NCBI RefSeq assembly: GCF_030160295.1
Contig: NZ_BSOB01000046.1
Location: 254,673 to 318,672, forward strand
Direction of reading: 5' to 3'
From: Dyella acidisoli
GTDB lineage: Bacteria; Pseudomonadota; Gammaproteobacteria; Xanthomonadales; Rhodanobacteraceae
DNA length: 64,000 nt
The first letter of the stretch is position 1. Each line of letters begins with the position of its first letter. Of the stretch, positions 53,548-62,297 are shown in pieces. The translations under genes and the position numbers were made by a program. The notes below the pieces were generated by a model. The model searched no databases and had not been told where the DNA came from. It saw only the letters and a list, made by a program, of their open reading frames with translations.

Positions 53548-54216
53548 CTATTCCTGTTTGAACTGTGCAATCTGCTCCAGCATGGCTTCCGCTCTTTGCA
53601 CGCTCTTGCCGGCGAAATTGTTTTCGAGCCAACGTCGATGTCCAATTCGACTCACCAGCCAGAAGACGAACAACACCAGCACCAGCGAAACACACCCACA
53701 AAGAATCAGCTGCGGTAGCAACCATGGCGCATGAGCGAGAAGATCAAACTTACCCAAGGCATCCTCGTCCTCGCGCTGCACCTCCATCAGCAATACCGGA
53801 ATCCAGACAAATGAGCCGATTGCGGCAAATAGTGGCGCTTCGAACTTCACGCGCCATGCACGCAATGCGGCAAGCCGCTGCTGTATCTCCACAATAGGTG
53901 CCGCGTAGTCGATACGCTGGATCAGGTGCAGATTCCACCCAGCAGCCAACATCATCGACACGCCAAATAACTGCACCAAGATACCCACGATCAACCAATG
54001 CAAAACCTCGGTTCGCACCACCCAAAAAGAAATACCCCACAGCATGAAAGTAAAACCGAATGCGAACTGGATCCATTGCCCTACCATCAGTGGGCGTAAT
54101 CCGTGGCGAACCTTGTCCAGTCGACTTTCTACGAGCAACCGGATATTTAGTACCTGCTGCCGTTCCAACTGTTGATTCAAAGCCTGCCAAGCGGCTTTCA
54201 TTTCCTCGAGTTCCAT
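53548..54216 (-). CDS. Four-TM protein encoded with ECF sigma factor (putative anti-sigma)
   Basis: A 222-residue protein. A charged N-terminal helix (MELEEMKAAWQALNQQLERQ) is followed by TM segments at about 47-66, 72-94, 129-144 and 166-188 and a cytoplasmic tail. It begins 2 bp after the sigma gene. The layout (short cytoplasmic helix plus TMs, cotranscribed) fits an anti-sigma factor, but no zinc finger is present and I recognise no named family. Confidence 0.75.
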   Translation of the reverse strand: MELEEMKAAWQALNQQLERQQVLNIRLLVESRLDKVRHGLRPLMVGQWIQFAFGFTFMLWGISFWVVRTEVLHWLIVGILVQLFGVSMMLAAGWNLHLIQRIDYAAPIVEIQQRLAALRAWRVKFEAPLFAAIGSFVWIPVLLMEVQREDEDALGKFDLLAHAPWLLPQLILCGCVSLVLVLFVFWLVSRIGHRRWLENNFAGKSVQRAEAMLEQIAQFKQE

Positions 54217-54218
54217 AG

Positions 54219-54734
54219 TCAGGCTCCCACGGGCGTGGCACCCGTCATCTGATTGCGAAGTTTCTGTTTGATGCGACTGATCTTCGTGGCGACATTGGTT
54301 TCGCTAATGCCGAGAATCTCTGCAATCTCGGCATAACTGCGATTTTCCAGATACAGCAAAATCAATGCGCGGTTGAGCGGATCGAGCTGGTCGATGAATC
54401 CGTACAAGGCATCAAGCCGCTCATCCTGTTCGGCAATCTCCGCCGTTCCGCCGAGTGCTTCGAGTTCTTGTGGGTCCAGCGGCTCTTCCTGCCGCGGAGG
54501 CCGCCGCATCTGCGAAATCGCCACGTTGAGCGCTACCCGATACATCCAGGTCGAGAACTTTGCGCGGGTTGCGTCGAAACTGGGGAACGAACGCCACAGC
54601 TGCACGCAGATTTCCTGCGTCAGATCATGCCGATCTTCCGGATGACGGGCGTATACGGACACCACCTTGAATACGATGCGTTGGTGTTCCCGCAACAATG
54701 TCTCGAACGCTCGCTGTTGTTCCCTTCCGCGCAT
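54219..54734 (-). CDS. ECF sigma factor
   Basis: A 171-residue ECF sigma factor. Region 2: HPEDRHDLTQEICVQLWRSF and FSTWMYRVALNVAISQMRRP; region 4: DPLNRALILLYLENRSYAEI and GISETNVATKISRIKQKLR. The membrane protein downstream is its probable regulator. It is divergent from the DUF502 gene. Confidence 0.92.
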   Translation of the reverse strand: MRGREQQRAFETLLREHQRIVFKVVSVYARHPEDRHDLTQEICVQLWRSFPSFDATRAKFSTWMYRVALNVAISQMRRPPRQEEPLDPQELEALGGTAEIAEQDERLDALYGFIDQLDPLNRALILLYLENRSYAEIAEILGISETNVATKISRIKQKLRNQMTGATPVGA

Positions 54735-54837
54735 GGCCTGTCCCCTTGCTTACTCCTGTTATTCGCAGCGCGCGATGAAAAATCACAACCCAGGGTTCGG
54801 CCCTACAATAAAGCGCCCTCCCCCACCCGAGTCGACC

Positions 54838-55515
54838 ATGCCCCCGCTGCGCCTGAAACGCTATCTCATCACCGGCCTGCTTACCTTTATGCCGCTATGG
54901 GTCACGTGGCTGGTCTTCAAATTCATTGTGGGATTTCTGGCCGATCTCGGCGCCCCACTGGTGGCCGCGTTCGTGGGCGCCTTGGGTTGGGTATCGCCTC
55001 AGGTGGCCGATCAGCTCAGCCACGGCTGGGTGACCTATCTGCTGGCGCTGGCGCTCACCTTGATCACGCTGTATCTGCTGGGCTTTCTCGCCAATCGCGT
55101 GATCGGCCAGCGGCTGTTGCATGCATTCGATAGTCTTTTGCAACGCATTCCGCTAGTGCAGACCATCTACGGCGGCACCAAGAAATTGATGACCGTACTG
55201 CAAAACAAACCCAGTGGCGCGCAGCGTGTAGTGCTGGTGGATTTCCCGCGCAAAGGCATGAAGGTCGTGGGCTTCGTGACACGCGTGATGCAGGAAGAAG
55301 GCACCGGCCGCGAAATGGCCGCGGTGTACATCCCCACCACACCCAACCCCACCGGCGGCTATCTGGAAGTGGTGCCGCTGGATGAGCTGACACCGACCGA
55401 CTGGACCATGGATCAGGCCATGGCCTTCATCATTTCGGGCGGCGCAGTAGCGCCCGATACACTGCCCGCATCGCCAGCGGCATTGCCGGCGAATCCATCG
55501 GGGAACCATGCATGA
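54838..55515 (+). CDS. DUF502 family membrane protein
   Basis: A 225-residue protein with two or three TM helices near the N-terminus (LITGLLTFMPLWVTWLVFKF, TYLLALALTLITLYLLG) and the DUF502 core (IPLVQTIYGGTKKLMTVLQN, VVLVDFPRKGMKVVGFVT, VYIPTTPNPTGGYLEVVP). Function unknown. ATG 54838 starts the conserved domain. Its stop overlaps the M14 start (ATGA at 55512), linking the two genes. Confidence 0.9.
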   Translation: MPPLRLKRYLITGLLTFMPLWVTWLVFKFIVGFLADLGAPLVAAFVGALGWVSPQVADQLSHGWVTYLLALALTLITLYLLGFLANRVIGQRLLHAFDSLLQRIPLVQTIYGGTKKLMTVLQNKPSGAQRVVLVDFPRKGMKVVGFVTRVMQEEGTGREMAAVYIPTTPNPTGGYLEVVPLDELTPTDWTMDQAMAFIISGGAVAPDTLPASPAALPANPSGNHA

Positions 55516-57320
55516 TCACGCGCCGGGTGTGGCTTGCCGCTCTTCTTGGCGTGATCAGCATGAGTACGCACGCAGTTGGATCGCACGACACTGACTGGAC
55601 CACACCCGCAGAGGCTTCGCAGTTTCGCACCACGCCGAGCTACGCGCAGACATTGGCTTATCTGCAACAACTGCAACAGGTCGCGCCGGACAAGATCAAG
55701 CTGGAAAGTTTCGGCATTTCCCCGCAAGGCCGTCCGATGACGGTGGTAGTCGCAAGCAGCGATGGCACGCTTACTCCCGACACCGCACGTGCCGCACATA
55801 AACCGATCGTGTGGTTGCAGGCCGGCATCCATCCCGGTGAGATCGAAGGCAAGGATGCCGGACTGATGCTGTTGCGCGATATGGCCGTCACCAACAAGTA
55901 CCCGCATCTGCTCGATCACGTGGCGCTGGTCTACATCCCCGTGTACAGCGTGGATGGACACGAATACGTGTCGCCTTACAACCGCATCAATCAGAACGGC
56001 CCAGAAAGCATGGGCTTTCGCGGCCAATCGCAGTACCTCAATCTCAATCGCGACTACATCAAAGCCGACGCGCCGGAAACGCTGGCGTGGTTGAAGCTGT
56101 GGCAAACATGGCTGCCGGATTTTCTGATCGACGTGCATACCACGGATGGCGCCGATTACCAGTACGACCTCACCTGGTACACGGAAGATCCACATAAACT
56201 CGATCCTGCCGTTGCTTCGTGGCAACACAAAGCCATCGCCGAGCAGGCCATTCCAGCGTATGAAAAGCTGGGTCACCAGGCTTCGATCTACCTGGAATTC
56301 AAGGATGGCCGCGATCCGCGCAAGGGCATCGAGAACTTCGGTTCCGGACAGCGTTTCTCCACCGGCTATGCAGCGCTGCAGAATCGCCCGGCGCTGCTGA
56401 TCGAAACGCATATGCTCAAACCCTACGCCACACGCGTGCATGCGGCTTACGATCTGGTGCGCGTGCTGCTGGACGGTATTGATCGCGACCCGGCTTCGCT
56501 GCTGGCAGCCACCAGCCAGGCCGATGCGCATACGATCGCACGCGCAGGCGACGCTCACGCGAATGTCCCGTTGACATTCAAACTCGATGCCACGTCGACG
56601 CCATTTGAGTTGAAGGGTTACGCGTTCACGCAAACGCATAGCGATATTTCCAACGACACCTGGATTCAATACGACCCAGGCAAGCCCGTCACGTATCGCA
56701 TCAACAATTGGAACGATCTGTTGCCTGATCTATCGATCACGCCACCCGTGGCCTACATCGTGCCTGGCGAGTGGAAAGTCATCATCGACAAGCTGGATGC
56801 GCACGGTATCGCCTACCGGCGCATTGGGCATCCCATGAAAGAAGTGGATGCCACCGCGTATCAGCTTGATCAGCCTAAGTGGGCCGATGCGCCTTTTGAA
56901 GGGCATTTGATGCTGCAAAGTTTCAACCTGCATACGCAGCCCACGAAAGTGACATTGCCAGCAGGATCGGTGATCGTTCCGATGAATCAGCGCGCTGCAA
57001 ACGTCGCCATCCAATTGCTGGAGCCGGAAGCACCTGATTCGCTACTGCACTGGGGTTATCTCAATGCCATCTTTGAAGCGAAGGAATTCGGTGAGCCGCG
57101 TGTGTTGGAAAAACTTGCACGTGACATGATCGATAAGGATCCCAAGTTGAAGGCGGAATTCGCGCAGAAGTTGCGTGATGATCCTGCTTTTGCAGGAAAT
57201 AGCCGTGCGCGGTTGAGTTTCTTTTTCATGCGCTCACCGTGGTACACGGTGCAGCGCGTGGGAGCTTATCCGGTGTTGCGAGTGGATGCGGCGCAGTTGG
57301 CGAATATTGCGACGAAGTAG
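55512..57320 (+). CDS. Secreted M14-family zinc carboxypeptidase
   Basis: A 602-residue protein with a Sec signal (MITRRVWLAALLGVISMSTHA). The metal ligands are His107 and Glu110 (LQAGIHPGEIEGKD) and His209 (FLIDVHTTDG). The domain occupies the N-terminal half; the C-terminal half is a large unassigned beta-rich region. Probably a periplasmic or secreted peptidase. Confidence 0.9.
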   Translation: MITRRVWLAALLGVISMSTHAVGSHDTDWTTPAEASQFRTTPSYAQTLAYLQQLQQVAPDKIKLESFGISPQGRPMTVVVASSDGTLTPDTARAAHKPIVWLQAGIHPGEIEGKDAGLMLLRDMAVTNKYPHLLDHVALVYIPVYSVDGHEYVSPYNRINQNGPESMGFRGQSQYLNLNRDYIKADAPETLAWLKLWQTWLPDFLIDVHTTDGADYQYDLTWYTEDPHKLDPAVASWQHKAIAEQAIPAYEKLGHQASIYLEFKDGRDPRKGIENFGSGQRFSTGYAALQNRPALLIETHMLKPYATRVHAAYDLVRVLLDGIDRDPASLLAATSQADAHTIARAGDAHANVPLTFKLDATSTPFELKGYAFTQTHSDISNDTWIQYDPGKPVTYRINNWNDLLPDLSITPPVAYIVPGEWKVIIDKLDAHGIAYRRIGHPMKEVDATAYQLDQPKWADAPFEGHLMLQSFNLHTQPTKVTLPAGSVIVPMNQRAANVAIQLLEPEAPDSLLHWGYLNAIFEAKEFGEPRVLEKLARDMIDKDPKLKAEFAQKLRDDPAFAGNSRARLSFFFMRSPWYTVQRVGAYPVLRVDAAQLANIATK

Positions 57321-57328
57321 CCATTTCA

Positions 57329-57488
57329 CTCCCTCTCCCCTCCGGGGAGAGGGTTGGGGTGAGGGGACGGGGCTTGCAGGAAGGCATACCCATGCAGGCG
57401 TATTCGAGCTTTTTTGCCACTCGCACAAAGGCCATATCTCGCAAGATTCGCCCCTCACCCTAACCCTCTCCCCAAAGGGGAGAGGGAA
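57329..57488. repeat. Inverted pair of CCCTC/GAGGG repeats
   Basis: First copy 57329-57366 (CTCCCTCTCCCCTCC...GGGGAGAGGG TTGGGGTGAGGGG), second inverted copy 57451-57488 (CCCCTCACCCTAACCC TCTCCCC AAAGGGGAGAGGG). Located between convergent M14 and multicopper-oxidase genes, 8 bp from the stop of the latter, likely acting as a transcript end for both. Confidence 0.85.
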
Positions 57489-57495
57489 CTAAAAG

Positions 57496-59103
57496 CTAGG
57501 CAGACACCACCTCAAACGGCCGCATCATCTCGTTCGCTTCATGCTCCAGCAGATGGCAATGCCAGGCGTAACGCCCCACGTAGCCATCGAAGCGCACGAT
57601 GATGCGCGTGATCATGCCCGGCCACGCCTGCACCACATCCTTCCATCCTGCCTCACCCGCTGAGGGCGATTGCGCTGGACCGGTATAACGAACGGTCTTC
57701 GAATCCGTCCACATACCTTGATCAAATGGACGGCGATCCAGGATCTGGAATCGCACCAGATGCAAGTGAATGGGATGCGAATCGTCGGTGAGGTTGATCA
57801 GATTCCAGATTTCAGTGCTGCCCAGCACCGGCTTTTCCGTTACCGGTTCATGCCAGCGTTTGCCGTCGAGCAGCATCAGCATCGGTTCGGCTACGCAATC
57901 CTGATAGGAGTCCAGCGTCAGCATGCGTTGTCGCGTTGCGGCCGATTCCGCCATGCGCGGTACATCGCGCAGCACGGGGGGCACCACGCTGGCATCCTTT
58001 ACGCGGGTGCTACCAATGCGGAACTGCATGATCGGCAGCGCATCGTTGATCCATTCAATCTGCTGCCCAGCCCAGGCCGAGAAATCAACCACAATGTCTG
58101 CGCGCTCGCCAGGCGAGATAAACAAGCTGTGCAGCATGGCCGGCGCTGCCAACAAGCCCTGGTCGCTCCCGATCTGCTGAAACGGTCGCCCATCACGTAG
58201 CTTCAAATTAAAGAAACGCGCATTGGATGCATTGAGCACACGAAACCGGTAACGACGCGGCTGCACGTCCAGGTAAGGCAACAGCGCACCGTTGACCAGC
58301 ATGGCGTTGCCGAATATCTCCGACACCCAGGGCGCTTCGCTATTGCCGGATACCGGATAGTAAAGCTGCGCATCGGTGGTGAGCAGGCGATCGCTCAAGG
58401 TCAGCGGAATCTCCTGCTCGCCTTGCGGCAGACCGAGTGAGCGCTCGTGCTCATTGCGCAAAATCAAACTACCGAACATGCCTGCGTAGATATTCAGGCG
58501 ATTGATGCCCATGGCATGGTCGTGATACCAGAGCCCCGCGGCATCTTGTTTGTTTGGATAGGTGTGCAAGCGCGACTGGCCCGGCACGTACCAATCTTCC
58601 GGATAACCGTCGCTGGCAGTCGGCACGCATGCACCATGCACATGAACGACTGCCCGCACCTCGGGCTTGTCCTTTTCGGCACCGTGAATGCGGTGATCGA
58701 TGGGCAGAAAGTGTTTCGATGGCAGTGCGTTGCGCCAATTAATGCGCAGCTCCTTGCCGCTTTCGGCTTCGATGGTAGGTCCAGGCATGCAGCCGCCATA
58801 CGTCCACACGCGCGTAAGTGGCAGATCGCGATGCAGACGTTGCTCGGTTTCGCGCATATCCACATGCAATATGTTGCCGTCTGTGCGCAGCACTGGCGGC
58901 AGCGGCAACGGATCGACGAAAGGTTTCAACTGCGTTGGATCAAGCAGGCGCGGCACGTTTGGCTGGTCTGCCACCATGTGCTTGCACAGCGCGCTGCCAC
59001 CGCCCATTTTTGGCATGGCGTGCATGTCGTGGGCGCGCATGCGCGTGGCGTAGGCGCCTAGACCAAACATGGACCAAGTTAGGAAATCGCGACGGGATGG
59101 CAC
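57496..59103 (-). CDS. Tat-exported multicopper oxidase
   Basis: A 535-residue multicopper oxidase. Tat signal MPSRRDFLTWSMFGLGAYAT, then three cupredoxin domains. Copper motifs: HVHGACV, WYHDHAMGINRLNIYAGM, HPIHLHLVRF and WHCHLLEHEANEMM, covering the type 1 site and the trinuclear cluster. The Met-rich start MHAMPKMGGG recalls CueO-like cuprous oxidases, but methionine-rich helices are lacking. Probably oxidises Cu(I) or phenols in the periplasm. Confidence 0.92.
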   Translation of the reverse strand: MPSRRDFLTWSMFGLGAYATRMRAHDMHAMPKMGGGSALCKHMVADQPNVPRLLDPTQLKPFVDPLPLPPVLRTDGNILHVDMRETEQRLHRDLPLTRVWTYGGCMPGPTIEAESGKELRINWRNALPSKHFLPIDHRIHGAEKDKPEVRAVVHVHGACVPTASDGYPEDWYVPGQSRLHTYPNKQDAAGLWYHDHAMGINRLNIYAGMFGSLILRNEHERSLGLPQGEQEIPLTLSDRLLTTDAQLYYPVSGNSEAPWVSEIFGNAMLVNGALLPYLDVQPRRYRFRVLNASNARFFNLKLRDGRPFQQIGSDQGLLAAPAMLHSLFISPGERADIVVDFSAWAGQQIEWINDALPIMQFRIGSTRVKDASVVPPVLRDVPRMAESAATRQRMLTLDSYQDCVAEPMLMLLDGKRWHEPVTEKPVLGSTEIWNLINLTDDSHPIHLHLVRFQILDRRPFDQGMWTDSKTVRYTGPAQSPSAGEAGWKDVVQAWPGMITRIIVRFDGYVGRYAWHCHLLEHEANEMMRPFEVVSA

Positions 59104-59136
59104 GTTGCGCAGTCTGGCGTGAGGCTCGCTATTTGG

Positions 59137-59246
59137 CCGTCGTTCCCGCGAAAGCGGAGGTGCTTTTCAACAGCGAATGCTGGTCAATCCATCTTACGCT
59201 CAAGCAACAGGCGAAAATGGATTCCCGCTTTCGCGGGAATGACGGC
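59137..59246. repeat. Inverted pair of GTCATTCCCGCGAAAGCGG repeats
   Basis: Left arm GCCGTCGTTCCCGCG plus AAAGCGGAG (59137-59159); right arm ATTCCCGCTTTCGCGGG plus AATGACGGC (59221-59246). Same family as the elements at 20626-20714 and 28474-28519. Confidence 0.8.
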
Positions 59247-59281
59247 GTTGAGGTACTTATATGGTATTTCGCAAGCCTTGT

Positions 59282-59318
59282 CCCCTCACCCTAACCCTCT
59301 CCCCGGTGGGGAGAGGGA
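59282..59318. repeat. Single CCCTCACCC-type repeat
   Basis: CCCCTCACCCTAACCC then TCTCCCCGGTGGGGAGAGGG, preceded by CGCAAGCCTTG. Unlike the other sites no inverted partner of this family is present, but a different repeat family lies just upstream. Confidence 0.8.
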
Positions 59319-59353
59319 ACAGGTCGAGGCGCTGTTGCAGCTATGCGCCCTGA

Positions 59354-60988
59354 TTACTTCTTCTCCACCGGCTCACCCGTGGTTTCATCCAGGAACAAGC
59401 GACGGTTTTCCGGGAACGAATCGTCAAAGTCGAACATGTGGTTCAACTTGCCGGCCACGGCGTCAAAGGAGCCGCCGCCGATGCGATGGCTGTCCAGCCA
59501 GTTGTCTTCGATGAAGCGGGTGATCGAACTCTGATCGGTCACCGTGTGATCGACGTGGTTGCGACGTGCCCACGGCGAAACCACCAGCAACGGCAGGCGC
59601 GGACCATAACCGCAGCGGCCCTGCACAGCATTGCTGGTGTTCACACCCGACAGCGTGCCGTGACCGTTGCACACGCCAGCACCATTCAGTGCATCCTGGC
59701 TGGTCTGCGATGCATTCACCTGCGGCGCAGACTGATGGTCGTACCAGCCGTCGGAGTCGTCATAGGCGATCACCACGGCGGTATCACGCCATTCCGGGCG
59801 CTTCTGCAAATAGTTGATCACGTGCACGATGAACTGCTGTTCGTCCAGCGGATCGGAATAACCGGCGTGGCCATCCTGATAGCCCGGTGCCTTGAGGAAG
59901 CTCACCGCCGGCATATTGTCCGCGTCCACGGCGGCGTAGAAATCGCTCAGGTCGTACTGATGATTCGCCGCGTCGCCATTGTGGCCGATCATCGCCACCG
60001 AAGTGGGACGCACGTGTGTCGGATTGGCGGTGCTGGTGTAGTACTGGAACGGCTGGTGATGCGGAATGTAGTCCGCTTTATTTACTTGCGTGACAGCGGA
60101 CACGGTGCTGCGTTTGCAGCCGGTAGTGCCATTCGCATTCACGGCGGTGAGATCGAAGCCGCCTTCGAAGAAGCCCCAGGTGATGCCCTTGGCATTGAGC
60201 AAGTCACCTACGTTCTTGCCACTCAAGTGCACACGCGCGCCGCTGGAAGTGGAGCACACGTCGTCGATCGGATCGGCATCGCTGACCAGCGTGTAGCCGC
60301 CCTGCCCATCCGCCACGACATCGCCGCCAGCGGCCAACTGGTCGCTAACGCCATTGGTCTGGCCCGAAACCAGATTGATCGCACCCGGCGTAGAGGGGCC
60401 GAAGGTGGTGTTGTAGCTGTTGTCGCTCATCGCGAAGTGCTGGGCGTAATGCCACAGCGCGGTGACGGTGTTGCCGTCGTAGTAGCCCATCACCTGGCCA
60501 ATGCCGTTTTCAGCGGTGGTGCCGCCCGGCAGCGCTTCACCTGTGCCGGTGTACTTCGGGAAAAGATCCATGGCGCCGTTGTCGAACGCCTGCTGTTCCG
60601 GCTGGTAATCGTGATCCTGGTCAGCCGTGGCGGCCTGTGCACGCGACAGGCGGAACGGATTGATCGCGCCCGCGCCATTGGCAGCGTTGTTGGCGTTGGG
60701 GTTGTTGCTGAGCAGTTCCTTGGTGAAGCCGTTGACCTTCGGCGTATCCGACTTCGCATAGAACGTCGGCTCACCCGGCGCATTCGCTGCATAAGGATAG
60801 GTGCCGAAGTAATGATCGAAGGAGACGTTTTCCTGGAAGATCACCACCAGATGCTTGATCGGCGTGGCGGTGTGCACGTGGTGGTACCCATGGTGGGCAT
60901 CTTCAGCGACAGGATCGGGTGCAGAGATCGCAACGGCGGACAAAGTAAGCAAACTGGCGGCAAGACAGACGGCAAGACGTGAGCGCAT
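59354..60988 (-). CDS. Secreted phospholipase C-type phosphoesterase
   Basis: A 544-residue protein with a Sec signal (MRSRLAVCLAASLLTLSAVA). The alkaline-phosphatase-like PLC/AcpA domain begins HLVVIFQENVSFDHYFGTYP and shows AMSDNSYNTTFGPSTPGAINL, DDSDGWYDHQSAP and SPWARRNHVDHT, the family metal sites. The usual motif ENRSFDHYFG has Val for Arg here. Unlike Pseudomonas PLCs it lacks a Tat signal and C-terminal duplicated domains, closer to acid-phosphatase AcpA. Substrate (phospholipid or phosphomonoester) cannot be read. Confidence 0.92.
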   Translation of the reverse strand: MRSRLAVCLAASLLTLSAVAISAPDPVAEDAHHGYHHVHTATPIKHLVVIFQENVSFDHYFGTYPYAANAPGEPTFYAKSDTPKVNGFTKELLSNNPNANNAANGAGAINPFRLSRAQAATADQDHDYQPEQQAFDNGAMDLFPKYTGTGEALPGGTTAENGIGQVMGYYDGNTVTALWHYAQHFAMSDNSYNTTFGPSTPGAINLVSGQTNGVSDQLAAGGDVVADGQGGYTLVSDADPIDDVCSTSSGARVHLSGKNVGDLLNAKGITWGFFEGGFDLTAVNANGTTGCKRSTVSAVTQVNKADYIPHHQPFQYYTSTANPTHVRPTSVAMIGHNGDAANHQYDLSDFYAAVDADNMPAVSFLKAPGYQDGHAGYSDPLDEQQFIVHVINYLQKRPEWRDTAVVIAYDDSDGWYDHQSAPQVNASQTSQDALNGAGVCNGHGTLSGVNTSNAVQGRCGYGPRLPLLVVSPWARRNHVDHTVTDQSSITRFIEDNWLDSHRIGGGSFDAVAGKLNHMFDFDDSFPENRRLFLDETTGEPVEKK

Positions 60989-61108
60989 GGCAGTCTCCGG
61001 TAACGGTCAATAGGCACGCTCCCCTAAGCGCGATACGCGGAACCATACGCAATAGCGATGACAGCCTCATAACAATCATGCGACGACGTGCTGCTTAGCA
61101 GGTGTAGA

Positions 61109-61166
61109 TTGGGGTGCAACCCCCAACATTGCCTTGCACATCATTGCGTTGGGGTTTGCACCCCAA
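61109..61166. repeat. Inverted pair of TTGGGGTGCAAACCCCAA repeats (1)
   Basis: TTGGGGTGCAACCCCCAA at 61109-61126 (one base off the consensus 18-mer) and its reverse form TTGGGGTTTGCACCCCAA at 61149-61166, 40 bp start to start. The 286-bp gap upstream of the phosphoesterase gene holds only this pair; no ORF is credible. Confidence 0.8.
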
Positions 61167-61274
61167 CTTAAGGGAATACCTTACGCGAGCACTCACCGCG
61201 ACCCTCCCCTGCAAGCAGAGGAGGGTGCAAATTCCAACAAGCTAAGCAATCAGGCATTGATGAGGTGGCGCACA

Positions 61275-61643
61275 TCAGTTCACACAAACCAGATGCCCGT
61301 TCTCCATAACGCAGCAGCCGGGAGGCGAACCCGAGCTGTGCGTAACATGCAACACGCCTCCGAGCGCGCCAATGCGCATGAGAGCCGCTTCGTGATCGGC
61401 ATGGTTCCGCTTTATGTGCTCCGGACGAGGCAGCCGCTCGATCGCAGAAGTAACTTGTCTGGCGGCATCCGCGGGCAGGTAGGAGCTCAAAAGATTGATG
61501 CCCTCAACGGCCAGGGCGGCCTTCTGTTCGCCGGTGAGATAAACCGGATCGCCGCCATCACCGTGCGGATAGTTCCACCCGGTCAACCGCCCGAGGAGAA
61601 GTACAAGATAAGGGGCTATCAACTGCTCTTCATTATTAAGCAT
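61275..61643 (-). CDS. Small hypothetical protein with Gly-Gly and Cys-rich tail
   Basis: A 122-residue protein starting MLNNEEQLIAPYLVLLLGRL, with AGGAG 8 nt before the ATG at 61643. The middle is acidic and helical (LTGEQKAALAVEGINLLSSY). Near the C-terminus Gly95-Gly96 precedes a 26-residue tail with Cys110, Cys111 and Cys120 (GVLHVTHSSGSPPGCCVM, then ENGHLVCVN). This resembles a leader-Gly-Gly-core layout of peptide precursors but no transporter or modifying enzyme is in the window. I do not recognise the family. Confidence 0.55.
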   Translation of the reverse strand: MLNNEEQLIAPYLVLLLGRLTGWNYPHGDGGDPVYLTGEQKAALAVEGINLLSSYLPADAARQVTSAIERLPRPEHIKRNHADHEAALMRIGALGGVLHVTHSSGSPPGCCVMENGHLVCVN

Positions 61644-61684
61644 GGCCAGTCTCCTTACTGATTCACTGGGAATCGTGATGGGAT

Positions 61685-61707
61685 GGCCGTTCGCAGCACG
61701 AACGGCC
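61685..61707. promoter_or_regulatory. Perfect palindrome upstream of the small gene
   Basis: GGCCGTTCG-CAGCA-CGAACGGCC, 9-bp arms, 42-64 bp upstream of the ATG at 61643 on the minus strand. It may be an operator or a leader hairpin. No known consensus recognised. Confidence 0.45.
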
Positions 61708-62042
61708 GCAGGCATTGCATTTGAAGATGGTGCAGCGTTTTGAATCTTGCGTGACGCGCGCGTTGCTTGCTCAAGGGCGCAACGCCAACAAACCGCGATC
61801 GCTCTCGTAAGAGACGCCAGACAGGCGCCCATGAAAGCCTGAGGCTGAGAAACGTTCGATGCGCTCAGGTCCCCTCGTTACCACGGCGATCTGCAGGGAT
61901 CAGCGCCCATAAGCGAGAGCGGTGTGAGACTGCTTTCCCTTGAGCTGCACTCATGTCGCTGACCATCGGCAACTCTATCGAAGTTGCAGTTAAGTGCCCG
62001 TAACACCGCGAAAAATCTCAGGCTTGCCTTGCTTGTCGCAGG

Positions 62043-62104
62043 TTGGGGTGCAAACCCCAACATGGCGATGCATGGGTATCTCCGTGTTGGGGTTTGCACC
62101 CCAA
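62043..62104. repeat. Inverted pair of TTGGGGTGCAAACCCCAA repeats (2)
   Basis: TTGGGGTGCAAACCCCAA at 62043-62060 and its exact reverse complement at 62087-62104, 44 bp start to start. Same family as 61109-61166; the two pairs flank the small gene at 61275-61643. Confidence 0.85.
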
Positions 62105-62297
62105 CCTGCAATCGCGGCATTGCCGCACAAACGGCAAAACCCGAGCCCTACCCCACCCCTGACCTTTGACACTTTGCCCACCATGACTTACGGCCTAGCG
62201 TGGAAGGTCATGGCTGCGAAATCACCACGCCCGTGACCGGCCAGCATGAATGGGAACGCCTGCGGGCAATTCATCGACATCTTTCAGAGGGATATTC

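Larger units (their letters stand above)
61644..62297. other. 654-bp intergenic region
   Basis: Divergent spacer between the small Gly-Gly/Cys gene and the M13 peptidase. It holds the perfect palindrome at 61685-61707, the repeat pair at 62043-62104 and the M13 promoter/RBS. I see no convincing ORF; frames here lack RBS and codon bias. Confidence 0.6.

Noticed and set aside
55413-56669. A 418-codon frame antisense to DUF502/M14 genes
   Set aside because: The M14 peptidase has all metal ligands on the plus strand; the antisense frame crosses two genes and has no RBS or motif.
59438-60982. A 514-codon plus-strand frame antisense to the phospholipase-type gene
   Set aside because: The minus-strand protein has a signal peptide and all family motifs; the opposite frame is Val/Arg/His-rich shadow sequence.
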